The notes beneath the pieces are model-generated. The model was not told where the DNA came from. It did not search any database and worked only from the letters and a program-made list of their open reading frames with translations. The position numbers and the translations under genes are program-made. Positions 52,635 to 62,281 of a DNA stretch of 64,000 nt are shown here, piece after piece (the first letter of the stretch is position 1; each line of letters starts with the position of its first letter). This DNA comes from Bacillus subtilis (GTDB taxonomy: Bacteria; Bacillota; Bacilli; Bacillales; Bacillaceae_C): positions 25,264 through 89,263 of the forward strand of contig NZ_VTQV01000013.1 of assembly GCF_008764245.1 (NCBI RefSeq), in the 5' to 3' direction.

Positions 52635-53297
52635 TCAAATTCGTTTGGTTAATTGATAATATTGCTTTTTTTCTTTATTAAACTCAGTTGTATATTGATT
52701 AAATTGTTTTTCTTGTTGGTGCAGTTTTTTATACAATTGATTAATTTCTTTAATTTGTTCATCTAATTCTTTTTCGTTAAAATTTTGCTCTTCAATTTGG
52801 CCATATAATTTTTGGTTTAATGCAATGACGGAATGATAATTTTCTGTATAGGTTAAGTAGAGCTGGTACCGCTCTTCATTAAGCTTTTCAATCGATGATA
52901 CGATCCTTGCTTGCTTAAAGTTCCTCACTTTTTTGCTAATGGGTTGGATGGACGCCATCGTCGTATAAGCTTTACTAAAGTTTTCCTTACTTTCTTCTAA
53001 ATGTTTCTGCTGTTTTTCAATCGAGCTTAGCGCTTCTTTTGCTGTTTTCTTAATGTCTTTACCATGATCCACTTGATAGGACATCAATTGATCGTATAAT
53101 TTTATTTCCTCTTGTCCGGCTTTGCTTAATTCCTGTTGATTGTTTGCAAATATTTTTTCGAACTGAGCCGATTCCTCTAATGCCTGTGTGATTTCTTCGA
53201 TCCGCTTTTGTTCCTTATGTTGGATATATAAGGATGCTATAAAATAAATGGCGACAATCATTAATCCAAATGTGCCTATTCTTCTAAACCACTTCAT
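52635..53297 (-). CDS. Membrane-anchored coiled-coil protein, YkyA-like
   Basis: 220 residues from the Met at 53297 (MKWFRRIGTFGLMIVAIYFI), preceded at some distance by AAAGGGG; the longer frame would run into the deacetylase gene. One N-terminal membrane anchor (about 7-25), then an almost wholly helical, Glu/Lys/Gln-rich extracytoplasmic part with heptad repeats. The QEEIKLYDQLMSY and IQPISKKVRNFKQARIV segments recall the YkyA family of putative wall-binding proteins, but YkyA proteins are lipoproteins and this has no lipobox. It follows the deacetylase by 23 bases, probably as one unit. Confidence 0.6.
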   Translation of the reverse strand: MKWFRRIGTFGLMIVAIYFIASLYIQHKEQKRIEEITQALEESAQFEKIFANNQQELSKAGQEEIKLYDQLMSYQVDHGKDIKKTAKEALSSIEKQQKHLEESKENFSKAYTTMASIQPISKKVRNFKQARIVSSIEKLNEERYQLYLTYTENYHSVIALNQKLYGQIEEQNFNEKELDEQIKEINQLYKKLHQQEKQFNQYTTEFNKEKKQYYQLTKRI

Positions 53298-53320
53298 TGC
53301 TTTTTCGATCCCCTTTATGC

Positions 53321-54280
53321 CTAATGAATGGAGTAGCAACGTCCATTGCATTGGAATGTATAAGGTGTTTGGTCATTGGTTAGCACCTTGGTTTGGTACT
53401 TGTTTTTTTGTAGATAGTTAAGTATTTTGGGAAGATATTGAATCGTTTCAGGTTTATCATGCAATAAAATGATTGGTGACTCTCCTGCCCTGCTCAAGTT
53501 GTCTGTTTCTTGGATAACTTTGTTCACAAAACGTTTATCCTTTAAAGCCCAGTCCTCACTGTCTACATTCCAGTCCCAAATTTTGAAACCATGTTGATCT
53601 AAATGAACTCTCATATCCACCGTTAGATAAGGAACACTTCCATATGGCAAGCGAACTAAATTTGAATGGACCCCTGTCAGATCTTCAATGATTTTTTGAC
53701 CCTCGAGCATTTCGGATAAGGGAGCTTTGGGAGATTGATAGATTTGCTTCGCATTATGAGTGATCCCATGCATCCCAACAGCAAACCCTTCATCGACCAT
53801 CCTTTGCACAACATCTGGATGATTCTTTATGTTCGGCCCCAGCATGAAGAAGGTGGCTTCCATATGATATTGATTTAACAGATCTAGGAGCTGGCCCGTA
53901 AAAGGGGATGGTCCGTCATCAAATGTTAAGTATACAATCTTAGACTCATTATCCTTTTGCAATTGTTCCAGAGCTTCTGCTTGTTGTTGCTTCTCTAATT
54001 CAATCTCTTTTTTTATTTGGATCGATTCATTGAGTTTGGATGAGGTAAAATCATGTTTTTCCACAGGTGATGCTTGAATGGATTGGGCCATTGCAATGGA
54101 AGGATTCGCCTCATAGCCCTCTGCTGATTTTACCTTGACTAACATTCCCCCTAGAAAAAGACAGAGTATAACTAGAGTGGTAAATATGTAGACTAGAAAC
54201 TTCTTATTTTGGGTATGTTTTGTTTCTCTCATTCCGGGACAAACCTTTCTAATAGAGGATGTGCAAAGAGTATGGATCAA
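53321..54280 (-). CDS. Membrane-anchored polysaccharide deacetylase (NodB domain)
   Basis: 319 residues. One membrane anchor (about 29-49), a short coiled linker (about 85-110), then a NodB domain with all motifs: TFDDGPSPFTG (Asp121-Asp122), HGITHN (metal His 171 and 175), RLPYGS, WNVDSEDW and ILLHDKP. Such enzymes remove acetyl groups from peptidoglycan or related glycans outside the cell. The start is uncertain: Met17 (54232) is an alternative that shortens the head without affecting the anchor. The C-terminus has two Cys (FQCNGRCYSIH). Confidence 0.88.
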   Translation of the reverse strand: MIHTLCTSSIRKVCPGMRETKHTQNKKFLVYIFTTLVILCLFLGGMLVKVKSAEGYEANPSIAMAQSIQASPVEKHDFTSSKLNESIQIKKEIELEKQQQAEALEQLQKDNESKIVYLTFDDGPSPFTGQLLDLLNQYHMEATFFMLGPNIKNHPDVVQRMVDEGFAVGMHGITHNAKQIYQSPKAPLSEMLEGQKIIEDLTGVHSNLVRLPYGSVPYLTVDMRVHLDQHGFKIWDWNVDSEDWALKDKRFVNKVIQETDNLSRAGESPIILLHDKPETIQYLPKILNYLQKNKYQTKVLTNDQTPYTFQCNGRCYSIH

Positions 54281-54281
54281 A

Positions 54282-54342
54282 TGGATAAAGGATAAACAGC
54301 TAAAGGCGCCACGCCTTTGTGACCTGCGTCCTGCAGGATTCA
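54282..54342 (+). repeat. Dispersed intergenic repeat, copy 8 (family A, short)
   Basis: AAAGGATAAACAGCTAAAGG, then CGCCACGCCTTTGTGACC and TGCGTCCTGCAGGATT; nearly the same as copy 1 near 329-399 in the opposite orientation. The rest of the gap to 54543 is AT-rich without recognisable elements. Confidence 0.65.
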
Positions 54343-54543
54343 GTGATTTATGTATAAGTTAATAGTCTATTCGATCATTCCTCGACAAAATTCTGCCAAG
54401 GCCTTATTATTTATTGTACCAAATTATGTTACAAAAAGGTTACATTCGTCGAATTTTGTTTATATAAATTTTGCTGTTCCTTTATTACCTATAGTACAAA
54501 TATCCTACCCGCTGCTCTGATGATTTAAATCGAAAACATCCAC

Positions 54544-54597
54544 AGAAAAAAACATCCAGCCTTCCCTGTCATTCTTCATAACAGGGACTGGATGTTG
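54544..54597 (-). terminator. Terminator of the FtsH-like gene
   Basis: AACATCCAGTCCCTGTTAT...ACAGGGAAGGCTGGATGTT on the minus strand, followed by TTTTTTCTG. Confidence 0.85.
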
Positions 54598-54600
54598 CCA

Positions 54601-56322
54601 TTAAACATATGAAACTTCTACACTCTCACCATTGACAATCGCCTGAACTTCTTCTCCGTCTAAAGTTTCCTTTTTCAATAAAACTTCAACTAATCGTTCA
54701 TATTCGTTCTGATGGGCTTTGATCATCAGCTCTGTTCTCTCCAAAGCTTTTCCATATAATTCTTGCATCTTCGCATCTTTATCTTGTTGATCAAATGTTA
54801 AGGTGAATCCATCCTCCAGCATCCCCGTTTCAACCATATCTTCTAACAGTTTTTTCGCTTGCTGAACGTCCCCACTAACACCTACGCTATGTTCCCCTAA
54901 ATAAAGTCGTTCAGCCACGCCACCTGCCAAAATCATGCTGATTTGATCAAGTAATTCACTTGTCGTGGATAAATGCATTTCCTTCTGAATGGGCGCCACA
55001 TATCCTAATGCTTGCCCTCGTGGAATAATCGTTGCTTTACGAACTGTATTCGGCTTGGTTAATGCTTGAATAAGAGCATGACCTGCTTCATGAATAGCGA
55101 CTCTCCGCTTTGTATTAGGATCATTCAGTGCCCGCGAAGTAGAACCAAGGATCGTACGGTCAAGCGCATAATCAAGATCAGCCATTCCAACCAATTCTCG
55201 CCCTTCTCTAACAGCTCTTCTACTAGCTGATTCAAATAAGGAACTAATTTCAGCACCAGAAAATCCTGAAGTACTATCTGCTAGAAGATCTAATGAGGCA
55301 ACGACCTCTTCAGAAAGTTGCTTTCCTTTTGTATGGATATCGATAATTTCCTTTCGCCCTTTCATATCTGGCAATGGAACATGGAAGCTAAAGTCAATAC
55401 GGCCTGGACGTAAAAAGGCATCATCTAGCATATCCTTACGGTTGGTCGCGGCAATGAATAAAATCCCTTCATTGGCATGTCCCCCATCTAATTGAACAAG
55501 CAATTCTGTCAACGTTTTTTCCGCCTCTTCGCCACCGTGCTGTTTTCTTTTTCCAGCAAGTGCATCCACTTCATCAATGAAAATAACCGCAGGTGTAGAT
55601 TTACGCGCATTTTCAAATAATCCCCTAATCCGGGAAGCTCCAACCCCGACAAATAATTCCGTAAAAGCGGACCCACTTGCTGTAAAAAAGCTTGCTCCCA
55701 ATTCATGAGCCATCGCTTGGGCGAGGAGCGTTTTGCCTGTTCCTGGAGGGCCATATAATAAGATCCCTTTTGGCGCCTTAATCCCCAACCGTTTGGAACG
55801 TTCAGGTTCTTTGACGATTTCCAATGTTTGCAGGATCTCATCTTTCATTTCTTCGGGTAACCCCCCGATATCTTTCAGCGTAATGGAAGGAAGTGGCATC
55901 GGTTTGGCTGTGCCATGCTTCATTTTCGCCCCAGCAAAACCACCTTTTTTCTGGATCAAAAAACCAGCACCCACCAACACAATCAATAAACCACCGAAAA
56001 GCCAATTGCCGGCTTGTGAACCGTCAGAGTATTTATATTGCACATTATACTTCTCTACTAATTCTTCCACCTTCGGACTATTCGGGCGAAAATGAGAAAT
56101 GTATTTTCCTTCTGGTGTTTTTATATAAATGGTCCCATCCGCCATTTCTTTAAGAGAAACGACATCACCATTCTCTGCTTGAATCACTTTTTCTATTGAG
56201 GAAAACGGAATAACCTCTCCTTTATTTATCGAAAAAATCGACCAAAACGTAAGTCCTGCAATTAAAATCAAACCAATGACTAGAGGAACCATCTTCGTTG
56301 CATTTTTAAAATTTGATTTCAA
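54601..56322 (-). CDS. FtsH-like membrane AAA protease (M41), paralogue
   Basis: 573 residues. Two spans (about 11-30 and 106-124) flank an extracytoplasmic region; AAA domain with Walker A GPPGTGKT (191-198), pore loop FVGVGAS (224-230), Walker B VIFIDEVD (246-253) and second-region RPGRID; M41 protease with HEAGH (411-415) and third Zn ligand Asp485 in GVSGDVQQAK. All catalytic residues are in place. It is shorter and more divergent than housekeeping FtsH (GHANEGILFIAATNR, GEHSVGVSGDVQQA), and its surroundings are not those of ftsH (no tilS/hpt), so it is probably a second, specialised copy. Confidence 0.88.
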   Translation of the reverse strand: MKSNFKNATKMVPLVIGLILIAGLTFWSIFSINKGEVIPFSSIEKVIQAENGDVVSLKEMADGTIYIKTPEGKYISHFRPNSPKVEELVEKYNVQYKYSDGSQAGNWLFGGLLIVLVGAGFLIQKKGGFAGAKMKHGTAKPMPLPSITLKDIGGLPEEMKDEILQTLEIVKEPERSKRLGIKAPKGILLYGPPGTGKTLLAQAMAHELGASFFTASGSAFTELFVGVGASRIRGLFENARKSTPAVIFIDEVDALAGKRKQHGGEEAEKTLTELLVQLDGGHANEGILFIAATNRKDMLDDAFLRPGRIDFSFHVPLPDMKGRKEIIDIHTKGKQLSEEVVASLDLLADSTSGFSGAEISSLFESASRRAVREGRELVGMADLDYALDRTILGSTSRALNDPNTKRRVAIHEAGHALIQALTKPNTVRKATIIPRGQALGYVAPIQKEMHLSTTSELLDQISMILAGGVAERLYLGEHSVGVSGDVQQAKKLLEDMVETGMLEDGFTLTFDQQDKDAKMQELYGKALERTELMIKAHQNEYERLVEVLLKKETLDGEEVQAIVNGESVEVSYV

Positions 56323-56450
56323 CCTTCCATCTCCTCACATTTTAGAAAATCTAGTCCTAGTATATCATTTTAAGAGATAGTCGTCATTGGCTACTATTGA
56401 CAGTTTGCAAAATTTTAGATCACGATCAGGCAAAGAAAATGAATTTTAAA

Positions 56451-56491
56451 AAAGGTATCCGCCCATTAGAAATCAACGGGTAGATACCTTT
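56451..56491 (-). terminator. Terminator of the TPR-mgsA operon
   Basis: AAAGGTATC...GATACCTTT stem followed by a T run on the minus strand. Confidence 0.85.
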
Positions 56492-56513
56492 ATATATTTC
56501 AATCTGAGGAATT

Positions 56514-56897
56514 TTAACGCCAGTCTAAAAATCCTTGTTCCAATCCACGAATTAACACTTCGGCGGTTCCCATATTGGTTGCCAGCGGGACACCATACAC
56601 ATCACAGAGACGCATTAACGCCGAAACGTCCGGTTCATGGGGTTGAGCTGTTAAGGGATCACGTAAGAAGATAATTAAGTCCAATTTGTCTTCAGCAATA
56701 AACGCACCTATTTGCTGATCGCCACCAAGTGGCCCTGATTGAAATCGAGTCACGGTTAATCCTGTTGCTTCCATAATTTTTAAGCCAGTTGTCCCTGTCG
56801 CATATAATTCATGGTTTTCAAGAATCAGTTTATAGGCTATGGTAAAACGAATCATATCCTCTTTCTTTTTATCATGGGCAATCAGTGCAATTCTCAT
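56514..56897 (-). CDS. mgsA: Methylglyoxal synthase
   Basis: 127 residues from the ATG at 56897 ([16 protein letters not shown]); the longer frame starts inside the upstream gene. It turns dihydroxyacetone phosphate into methylglyoxal and phosphate, a bypass of lower glycolysis. His8 and Lys-rich loop, [12 protein letters not shown] and [32 protein letters not shown] are visible; catalytic Asp in GPLGGDQQ and FLRDPL. Overlaps the TPR gene by 4 bases (ATGA), with GGAGGAGATAG inside that gene as ribosome site. Confidence 0.93.
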   Translation of the reverse strand: MRIALIAHDKKKEDMIRFTIAYKLILENHELYATGTTGLKIMEATGLTVTRFQSGPLGGDQQIGAFIAEDKLDLIIFLRDPLTAQPHEPDVSALMRLCDVYGVPLATNMGTAEVLIRGLEQGFLDWR

Positions 56898-58999
56898 TCT
56901 ATCTCCTCCTTGTCGGCCTGTAATACTGGACTCTGTTGTTGCGAATCCGTGCCGTTTAACCACTTATATTGATTCAATTGTAATTGAAAAAACCTTAATG
57001 GTCCTAAAAATAAGTCTGGATTGTTTTCAAGTTTTTCCAATTTCAGTTGATTTTCATGAATCATGTTTTCAAATTCCTCTACGCGTCCCTCTAATGTTTC
57101 AAGCGGATCGCGGAAGAAAAGATGGACATCTCGCCCAATACTTTTCTCAAATAATTGAAATTGATAAAAGAATTTCGTTGCAATCGATTCACTAACCTCT
57201 TCGTAATTTTCATTCTCAATAAAATTACGATATGATTTGGCTAATACCGCATTGTTTTTTGTAAGTCCACCGAATAATTTTCCAGCACCTTTTAATATTA
57301 CTTGAGAAGGCGTCCTTCTTAACAGAATATTTTCATCATCCATTTGAACTGGGATGGTCATCCGATCTGCATCTCTCTGCCAATCTGCAATCACTTGAAA
57401 ATCGCAGCGGAGCTCAATGGGCTGCTCCTCTAGATATTCATTGAATCCTATTTCCCATTCCTTTAAATGGGATTGTGATTCTTCTAATTTTTCTTTTGCA
57501 TAGGCAATCCAATTTTCCAAAGATGAAACATAACTAGGCATGATGGTGTCTTGAATATAGTCATGTATCCGTCGATTGATTTCCGTATTCAATTCAAGGT
57601 GAATGGTACGAAATTCAGTATCTTCCTTAATGAAATCAGCCGATTTTCTGATTATTTGGGGAATCGACGTTTTCATTTTCCCTTTTATTTCTTTTTCTAT
57701 CTTTAAAAAGGCTTCACGAATATCCTTCGCTTTTTCCTCTTCTATATCTTTTAATTGATTGGTTGAACCGTGCAATCGGCCGCAAATGGCCTTCTCACTT
57801 TCAATCAAATTCGTCATATCTGCCTTCAATACTTCTAGCTGATTCATAAAGTAGTCAATCCATTTTTTTCCATATGCAAGCCACTGTGCTGTATCCTGGG
57901 GATTGGCATTCCATTCTTCGAACTCTATTTCATTTTTTCTTGCCCAATGTTTCACGTCGTCTATTAGAGCTTGAATGGCGCCATTTAAATGGATCCCACT
58001 GCTAGATTTTCCGATCGTTGCTTGTGCTCGATCGACGATATTTTGATTAATATTTCCAGGGAAATGGTCGTTCCATGTCAGAATAGCAGAATACACATAA
58101 GCGACATCAGCTGTTTGTTCCAATTTTAGCCATGCTTCCAAATAGGTTGGCATTAGCTTCTCTACATTTTGAAAAGGAAATGAACCACTCATCAACTTTT
58201 GGTAGGTTTCTTTAAATTCAGTTGATAATTTTCCCAATCTGTGTTCCTCTGAAATATTTAAACTGAGCAATGATGTATTAAAATCGCTTAACCAATCGAA
58301 TAAAACACCTTGTTCTGCAAACCTCTTCCATAATGTCTGACTCAAATGGTCGAAGGTTTTGAAATCCACTGAAGAAACTTTTTCTAACACAGGAATAAAA
58401 TAAGTTGGTTCAAAACATACATGCCCATTCTCTACATAGGACAGAAGAACATGGAACCATTCTTTCGCTTTCGTCCTAATTGACTCGTTTACAGCTAGTT
58501 CAACAGCGTTTTCCCAATCCTCCTGTTCCTCGAAAAAAGCACGCGCCAGCTTTGTGACATTCGGATAATCGGGATTGAGCAGAACAGCATTGAGAATCAT
58601 TTGTTTTGCTTCTGTGTGATTTCTCTGAAGAATATATAAACCAAATAACTGAAGAGCGATTTCCGTATTTAACAGGAGCGAATCAGTTTTAATGGATTGG
58701 TAGATTTCCTCAGCGGTATCATGCAGCTCTAATTCAAAATAGGCATCTGCCATATTTTTACGCGCCCATGGTTGCCATTCATTTTGGATATTTTCCCATT
58801 TAAAAATGGCTGTTTCATAGTCTTGTGCATGAAAATAGATTTCACCTTGGGCAAAGCGAATTTCCGTCAAATCAGCTTGGTTTTTCTTTTGCTCCTGAAA
58901 AAAGTGTTCCCCTAATACCGTAACAGGAGATTCATCGTGCTTGTCTTGCAAAAACTGTTCAAAAAAACATTTTTGAATGAACATTTCTTCCCTATTCAT
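56894..58999 (-). CDS. Large TPR/helical protein, function unknown
   Basis: 701 residues from the ATG at 58999 ([17 protein letters not shown]), which has GGTGATAGGG before it; the longer frame starts at 59011. The N-terminal half (about 45-190) has TPR-like pairs: [57 protein letters not shown]. The middle (about 370-540) is a long charged coiled coil. The C-terminal (about 590-690) has [16 protein letters not shown] with a predicted amphipathic helix, recalling the helical parts of dynamin-like proteins, but no GTPase motif exists. No signal peptide; cytosolic. It is translationally coupled to mgsA, which is unusual. Confidence 0.6.
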   Translation of the reverse strand: MNREEMFIQKCFFEQFLQDKHDESPVTVLGEHFFQEQKKNQADLTEIRFAQGEIYFHAQDYETAIFKWENIQNEWQPWARKNMADAYFELELHDTAEEIYQSIKTDSLLLNTEIALQLFGLYILQRNHTEAKQMILNAVLLNPDYPNVTKLARAFFEEQEDWENAVELAVNESIRTKAKEWFHVLLSYVENGHVCFEPTYFIPVLEKVSSVDFKTFDHLSQTLWKRFAEQGVLFDWLSDFNTSLLSLNISEEHRLGKLSTEFKETYQKLMSGSFPFQNVEKLMPTYLEAWLKLEQTADVAYVYSAILTWNDHFPGNINQNIVDRAQATIGKSSSGIHLNGAIQALIDDVKHWARKNEIEFEEWNANPQDTAQWLAYGKKWIDYFMNQLEVLKADMTNLIESEKAICGRLHGSTNQLKDIEEEKAKDIREAFLKIEKEIKGKMKTSIPQIIRKSADFIKEDTEFRTIHLELNTEINRRIHDYIQDTIMPSYVSSLENWIAYAKEKLEESQSHLKEWEIGFNEYLEEQPIELRCDFQVIADWQRDADRMTIPVQMDDENILLRRTPSQVILKGAGKLFGGLTKNNAVLAKSYRNFIENENYEEVSESIATKFFYQFQLFEKSIGRDVHLFFRDPLETLEGRVEEFENMIHENQLKLEKLENNPDLFLGPLRFFQLQLNQYKWLNGTDSQQQSPVLQADKEEIE

Positions 59000-59017
59000 C
59001 CCTATCACCAACTTTCT

Positions 59018-60019
59018 TTAAATAGATGTATCATGATGCCTGTCCGCTGGGTATATAAGTCCGATTTGTTTTCTAGCTTCTTCCATTATTCGTGCTGTTA
59101 CCAGCGAATGATGATGAGAGTTTATCCTTGATTCCAGTTCCCCTTTTTCAATTAGCTGAATAAATTCTTTCACCTCATAGTACATAGAAGGAAAGTCAGC
59201 TGCCTTACTAATCGTTTCTTCACGACCATTACGATATTGAATCTTTACTTCTTTAGGTGTCGAGATTTCATCTATTATAATCGTTCCCTCTTCACCTTGA
59301 ATCTCTGAAGGGCGATAAGCATTCACGATTTTCGAATGCGTTACAACGGCTTCAAAATGTTCATATTGCAAAAGCAAACTGCCTGACCCGTCTACTCCTG
59401 AATCGAGCATCACCGCATTTGCTTTGATGGCCTTAGGTTCTCCAAACAAGACAACCATAGGATATAAACAATATACACCTAAATCCATTAACGAGCCATT
59501 CGAAAATGCTGGATTAAAGGCATTTAATACTGTTCCCTCTCGATAACGATCATATCTTGAAGAATATTTACAATAGCTTGCGTCATATCTTCTCACTTGA
59601 CCAATTTTATGGATATTTTCTTGGATCGCTTGAAAATTCGGTAATAAAGTTGTTTTCATCGCTTCCATCAAGACAACCTGATTTTTTCGCGCCGCCTCGA
59701 TCATCTTTTCCAGTTCTACCGAATTGGATGCCAGCGGTTTTTCACATAAAACATGCTTCCCCCTATTTAAAAAAGCCAAAGACTGTGTAGCATGAAATGA
59801 ATTTGGACTAGCAATGTATACAGCATCAAGCACATCACTTGCTGCCATCTCTTCTACATCTGTAAATATAAATGGGATTCCATGCTTCTCTGCAAATTCC
59901 TTTGCTCGCTCTTCTGTACGAGAATAAACAGCTGTTAATTGAAATCCATCTACCTGTAAGGCTGCTTCAATCATCGATTCTGTAATCCAATTTGTGCCAA
60001 TAATTCCAAACCGTATCAT
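59018..60019 (-). CDS. Gfo/Idh/MocA-family oxidoreductase
   Basis: 333 residues from the ATG at 60019, which lies 8 bases after AAGGAG (the first ATG at 60025 is only two away). N-terminal Rossmann fold with a GIIGTNWITE loop near residue 6, AVYSRTEERA, then the family motif CEKPLASN (about 93-100) with the catalytic-region Lys. The C-terminal part is an alpha/beta sheet (about 125-320). It likely oxidises a sugar or cyclitol with NAD(P). Substrate unknown; the neighbours give no hint. Confidence 0.87.
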   Translation of the reverse strand: MIRFGIIGTNWITESMIEAALQVDGFQLTAVYSRTEERAKEFAEKHGIPFIFTDVEEMAASDVLDAVYIASPNSFHATQSLAFLNRGKHVLCEKPLASNSVELEKMIEAARKNQVVLMEAMKTTLLPNFQAIQENIHKIGQVRRYDASYCKYSSRYDRYREGTVLNAFNPAFSNGSLMDLGVYCLYPMVVLFGEPKAIKANAVMLDSGVDGSGSLLLQYEHFEAVVTHSKIVNAYRPSEIQGEEGTIIIDEISTPKEVKIQYRNGREETISKAADFPSMYYEVKEFIQLIEKGELESRINSHHHSLVTARIMEEARKQIGLIYPADRHHDTSI

Positions 60020-60131
60020 TATCATTTCTCCTTCCTCATGATCCTTATCTATACTATATTGTATTTGGCGTTTTCTTGCATCCGTCCATGCTGAAATTTA
60101 TCGAAAAAAAACAGAGTTTGTAAAAATCCAC

Positions 60132-60159
60132 TTGAAACATTTTGTTTCTATGGTAAAAT
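60132..60159 (+). promoter_or_regulatory. Promoter of the serA leader
   Basis: TTGAAA (60132-60137), 16-base spacer, TAAAAT (60154-60159). It puts the start near 60166, giving a leader of about 415 bases before serA. Confidence 0.6.
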
Positions 60160-60204
60160 ACTTTGTATATTTATTCAAAATATTTTCAAAGAACAAAAGT
60201 AAAA

Positions 60205-60243
60205 GCGCAACGCTGTTTTGACCAACATTCTGTTGGTCTCCCA
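60205..60243 (+). repeat. Dispersed intergenic repeat, copy 9 (family A tail) in the serA leader
   Basis: AAAAGCGCAACGCTGTTTTG, then ACCAACATTCTGTTGGTC: the end block of family A (GCAACGCCGTTTTGACC with AACATCCTGT), between the serA promoter and T-box stem I. Confidence 0.6.
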
Positions 60244-60261
60244 TTGACAGTTTTTTACATA

Positions 60262-60533
60262 CACAACTGTGAAGACGAAGACGGCTTGAGGGAAATTCTT
60301 TTAGAGAATCGGTGGCTGGTGAAAATCGATGTCTTTTCCTCAGAATAGCCCAGCACTTCTGAACTGGCAAATGCCCGGTCCAAACCGTTATCTTTCTCGA
60401 GGCTGTATAGAAAAGCGGAAGCGCCTGTTTAGACAGGAGTTACCAATGTCTTTCCATACAGTAAACGAGGGTGGCACCACGATCTTACGTCCCTCATAAC
60501 AAGGCGCACGCGTCTGTTATGGGGACGTTTTCA
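60262..60533 (+). ncRNA. T-box leader (serine) of serA
   Basis: Stem I apical elements AGAGAATCGGTGGCTGGTGA (60303-60322) and the T-box sequence AGGGTGGCACCACG (60468-60481) are present. A specifier loop reads GAATAGCCC, in which AGC (60347-60349) is a serine codon, fitting serA. The terminator is ACGTCCC(T)CATAACA/TGTTATGGGGACGT followed by TTTTC (60488-60533), with the alternative antiterminator formed by the T-box motif. Uncharged tRNA-Ser should allow readthrough. A repeat fragment interrupts the part between stem I and the T-box. Confidence 0.88.
60411..60440 (+). repeat. Dispersed intergenic repeat, copy 10 (family A head) inside the T-box leader
   Basis: GAAAAGCGGAAGCGCCTGTT, then TAGACAGGAG: the head block of family A (GCGGAAGCGCC-GTTTAG), located between stem I/II and the antiterminator of the serA T-box. 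Confidence 0.6.
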
Positions 60534-60581
60534 TTTTTATGATAACCAATTAATAAAAATATAGTAGGAGGATTCAAGAAT

Positions 60582-62192
60582 ATGTATAAAGTTTTAGTAT
60601 CAGATGCCATTAGTGACACAGGTTTAACTGCTCTATATGAACATCCTAATTTTGCAGTGGATAAGAAACCAGGCCTCCCTCCAGAGGAACTAAAAGGAAT
60701 CATTAGTGAGTATGATGCACTCATTGTGCGCAGTCAAACACAAGTGACAGCAGACATTCTAGAAAATGCCGATAACATACGAGTCATCGCTCGTGCAGGA
60801 GTTGGTGTCGACAATATCGATATCCAAGCGGCAACCAAAAAGGGAATTATCGTGATTAACGCTCCAGGTGCCAACACCATCTCTGCAGCAGAGCTAACAA
60901 TGGCGATGATGCTATCCCTTGCGCGCAATATTCCCGCTGCCCATGCTTCTACATCAGAAGGTAAATGGGAGAGAAATAAATTCAAGGGTGTTGAAATGTA
61001 CGAAAAGACACTGGGTGTCATTGGAATGGGAAAAATTGGTACAGAAGTTGCCAATCGTGCGCTAAGCTTTGGCATGAATATTCTCGGATATGATCCTTAT
61101 TTAACCGAAGATCGCGCCCATCAAATGGGGATCACAAAAGCTTCTTTGGATGAAATTGCCCAAGAAGCCGATTTTATCACTGTCCATACTCCTTTAATTA
61201 AAGAAACAAAAGGCCTTATTAATGATGAATATTTGGCGAAAACAAAGCCTGGTGTGCGCATTATTAACTGTGCCCGTGGTGGAATTATTGATGAAAATGC
61301 CTTAGTTCGCGCCCTTAATTCAGGCCATGTTGCTGGAGCAGCGATTGACGTGTTTGAAACAGAGCCAGCTTCAAATACAGAATTACTTAAGCATCCAAAC
61401 GTGGTTGTCACGCCACATCTAGGCGCCTCTACTGTAGAAGCACAGGAAAAAGTTGCCCATGAGGTAAGTGAAGAAATGATTGATATTTTTGAAACTCAAT
61501 CGATTCGCCATGCGGTCAACATGCCACAAATCTCTGGAGAAACGCAGAAGAAGTTGCAACCTTATATTGATTTAGCAGAGCAAATGGGAATTCTAGCCAT
61601 TCAATTACTAAAACAAGCTCCAGATCGAGTAGAAATTTCCTACGCTGGAGAAATCGCCATGGAGAGCACTGACTTGCTCACACGCCATATTTTGAAGGGC
61701 ATTTTAACCCAGCATCTAGGTGACACTGTGAACCTAATCAATGCGCATCATCTATTGAAAGATCAAGGAGTTGCCTCCAATGTATCGAAAAATCCAAAGA
61801 GCAAAGGATTCGCTTCTTACATTGAAGTTACGCTTCACCGTGGAGATAATAAAGCCAATATTGGCGCAACCATTTTAAATGGCTATGGATCGCGGATTGT
61901 GAAGATGAATGACTACCGAGTAGATGTTCGTCCAGAAAGCAACCTATTATATATTAAACATCATGATATTCCAGGTATGATCGGCCGCGTTGGTTCCACA
62001 CTTGGGGATTATGATATTAATATCGGCACCATGCAAGTGGGACGTGCAGACGTTGGCGGAGAAGCGATCATGGTCCTTACACTGGATAAAAAAGCAGAAG
62101 GGGATGTACTTGTTGGCCTCAAAGCTTTAAAAGGACTTGAAGATGCACAGTATTTGGAACTCCCCATTGAAAAAGTAGCCGTTACGAATTAA
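60582..62192 (+). CDS. serA: D-3-phosphoglycerate dehydrogenase
   Basis: 536 residues, the long SerA form (type I), first step of serine synthesis. Catalytic/NAD domain (about 1-310) with ARAGVGVDNIDIQAA, TLGVIGMGKIGTEVANRAL, NCARGGIIDENALV (Arg/Asp) and TPHLGASTVEAQEKVA with the catalytic His. The allosteric ASB domain (about 315-450) and ACT domain (about 455-530: YIKHHDIPGMIGRVGSTLGD) follow for serine feedback. Control is by the T-box upstream; a terminator follows. Confidence 0.96.
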   Translation: MYKVLVSDAISDTGLTALYEHPNFAVDKKPGLPPEELKGIISEYDALIVRSQTQVTADILENADNIRVIARAGVGVDNIDIQAATKKGIIVINAPGANTISAAELTMAMMLSLARNIPAAHASTSEGKWERNKFKGVEMYEKTLGVIGMGKIGTEVANRALSFGMNILGYDPYLTEDRAHQMGITKASLDEIAQEADFITVHTPLIKETKGLINDEYLAKTKPGVRIINCARGGIIDENALVRALNSGHVAGAAIDVFETEPASNTELLKHPNVVVTPHLGASTVEAQEKVAHEVSEEMIDIFETQSIRHAVNMPQISGETQKKLQPYIDLAEQMGILAIQLLKQAPDRVEISYAGEIAMESTDLLTRHILKGILTQHLGDTVNLINAHHLLKDQGVASNVSKNPKSKGFASYIEVTLHRGDNKANIGATILNGYGSRIVKMNDYRVDVRPESNLLYIKHHDIPGMIGRVGSTLGDYDINIGTMQVGRADVGGEAIMVLTLDKKAEGDVLVGLKALKGLEDAQYLELPIEKVAVTN

Positions 62193-62220
62193 TTTGGGAA
62201 TCAAAAACTAAAATGATCCT

Positions 62221-62259
62221 AAAACTCCCCCAAGCATGCACAGGCTTTGGGGGAGTTTT
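62221..62259 (+). terminator. Terminator of serA
   Basis: AAAACTCCCCCAA...TTGGGGGAGTTTT stem. Confidence 0.9.
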
Positions 62260-62281
62260 ATCGTGGATGAACTACAACTAA

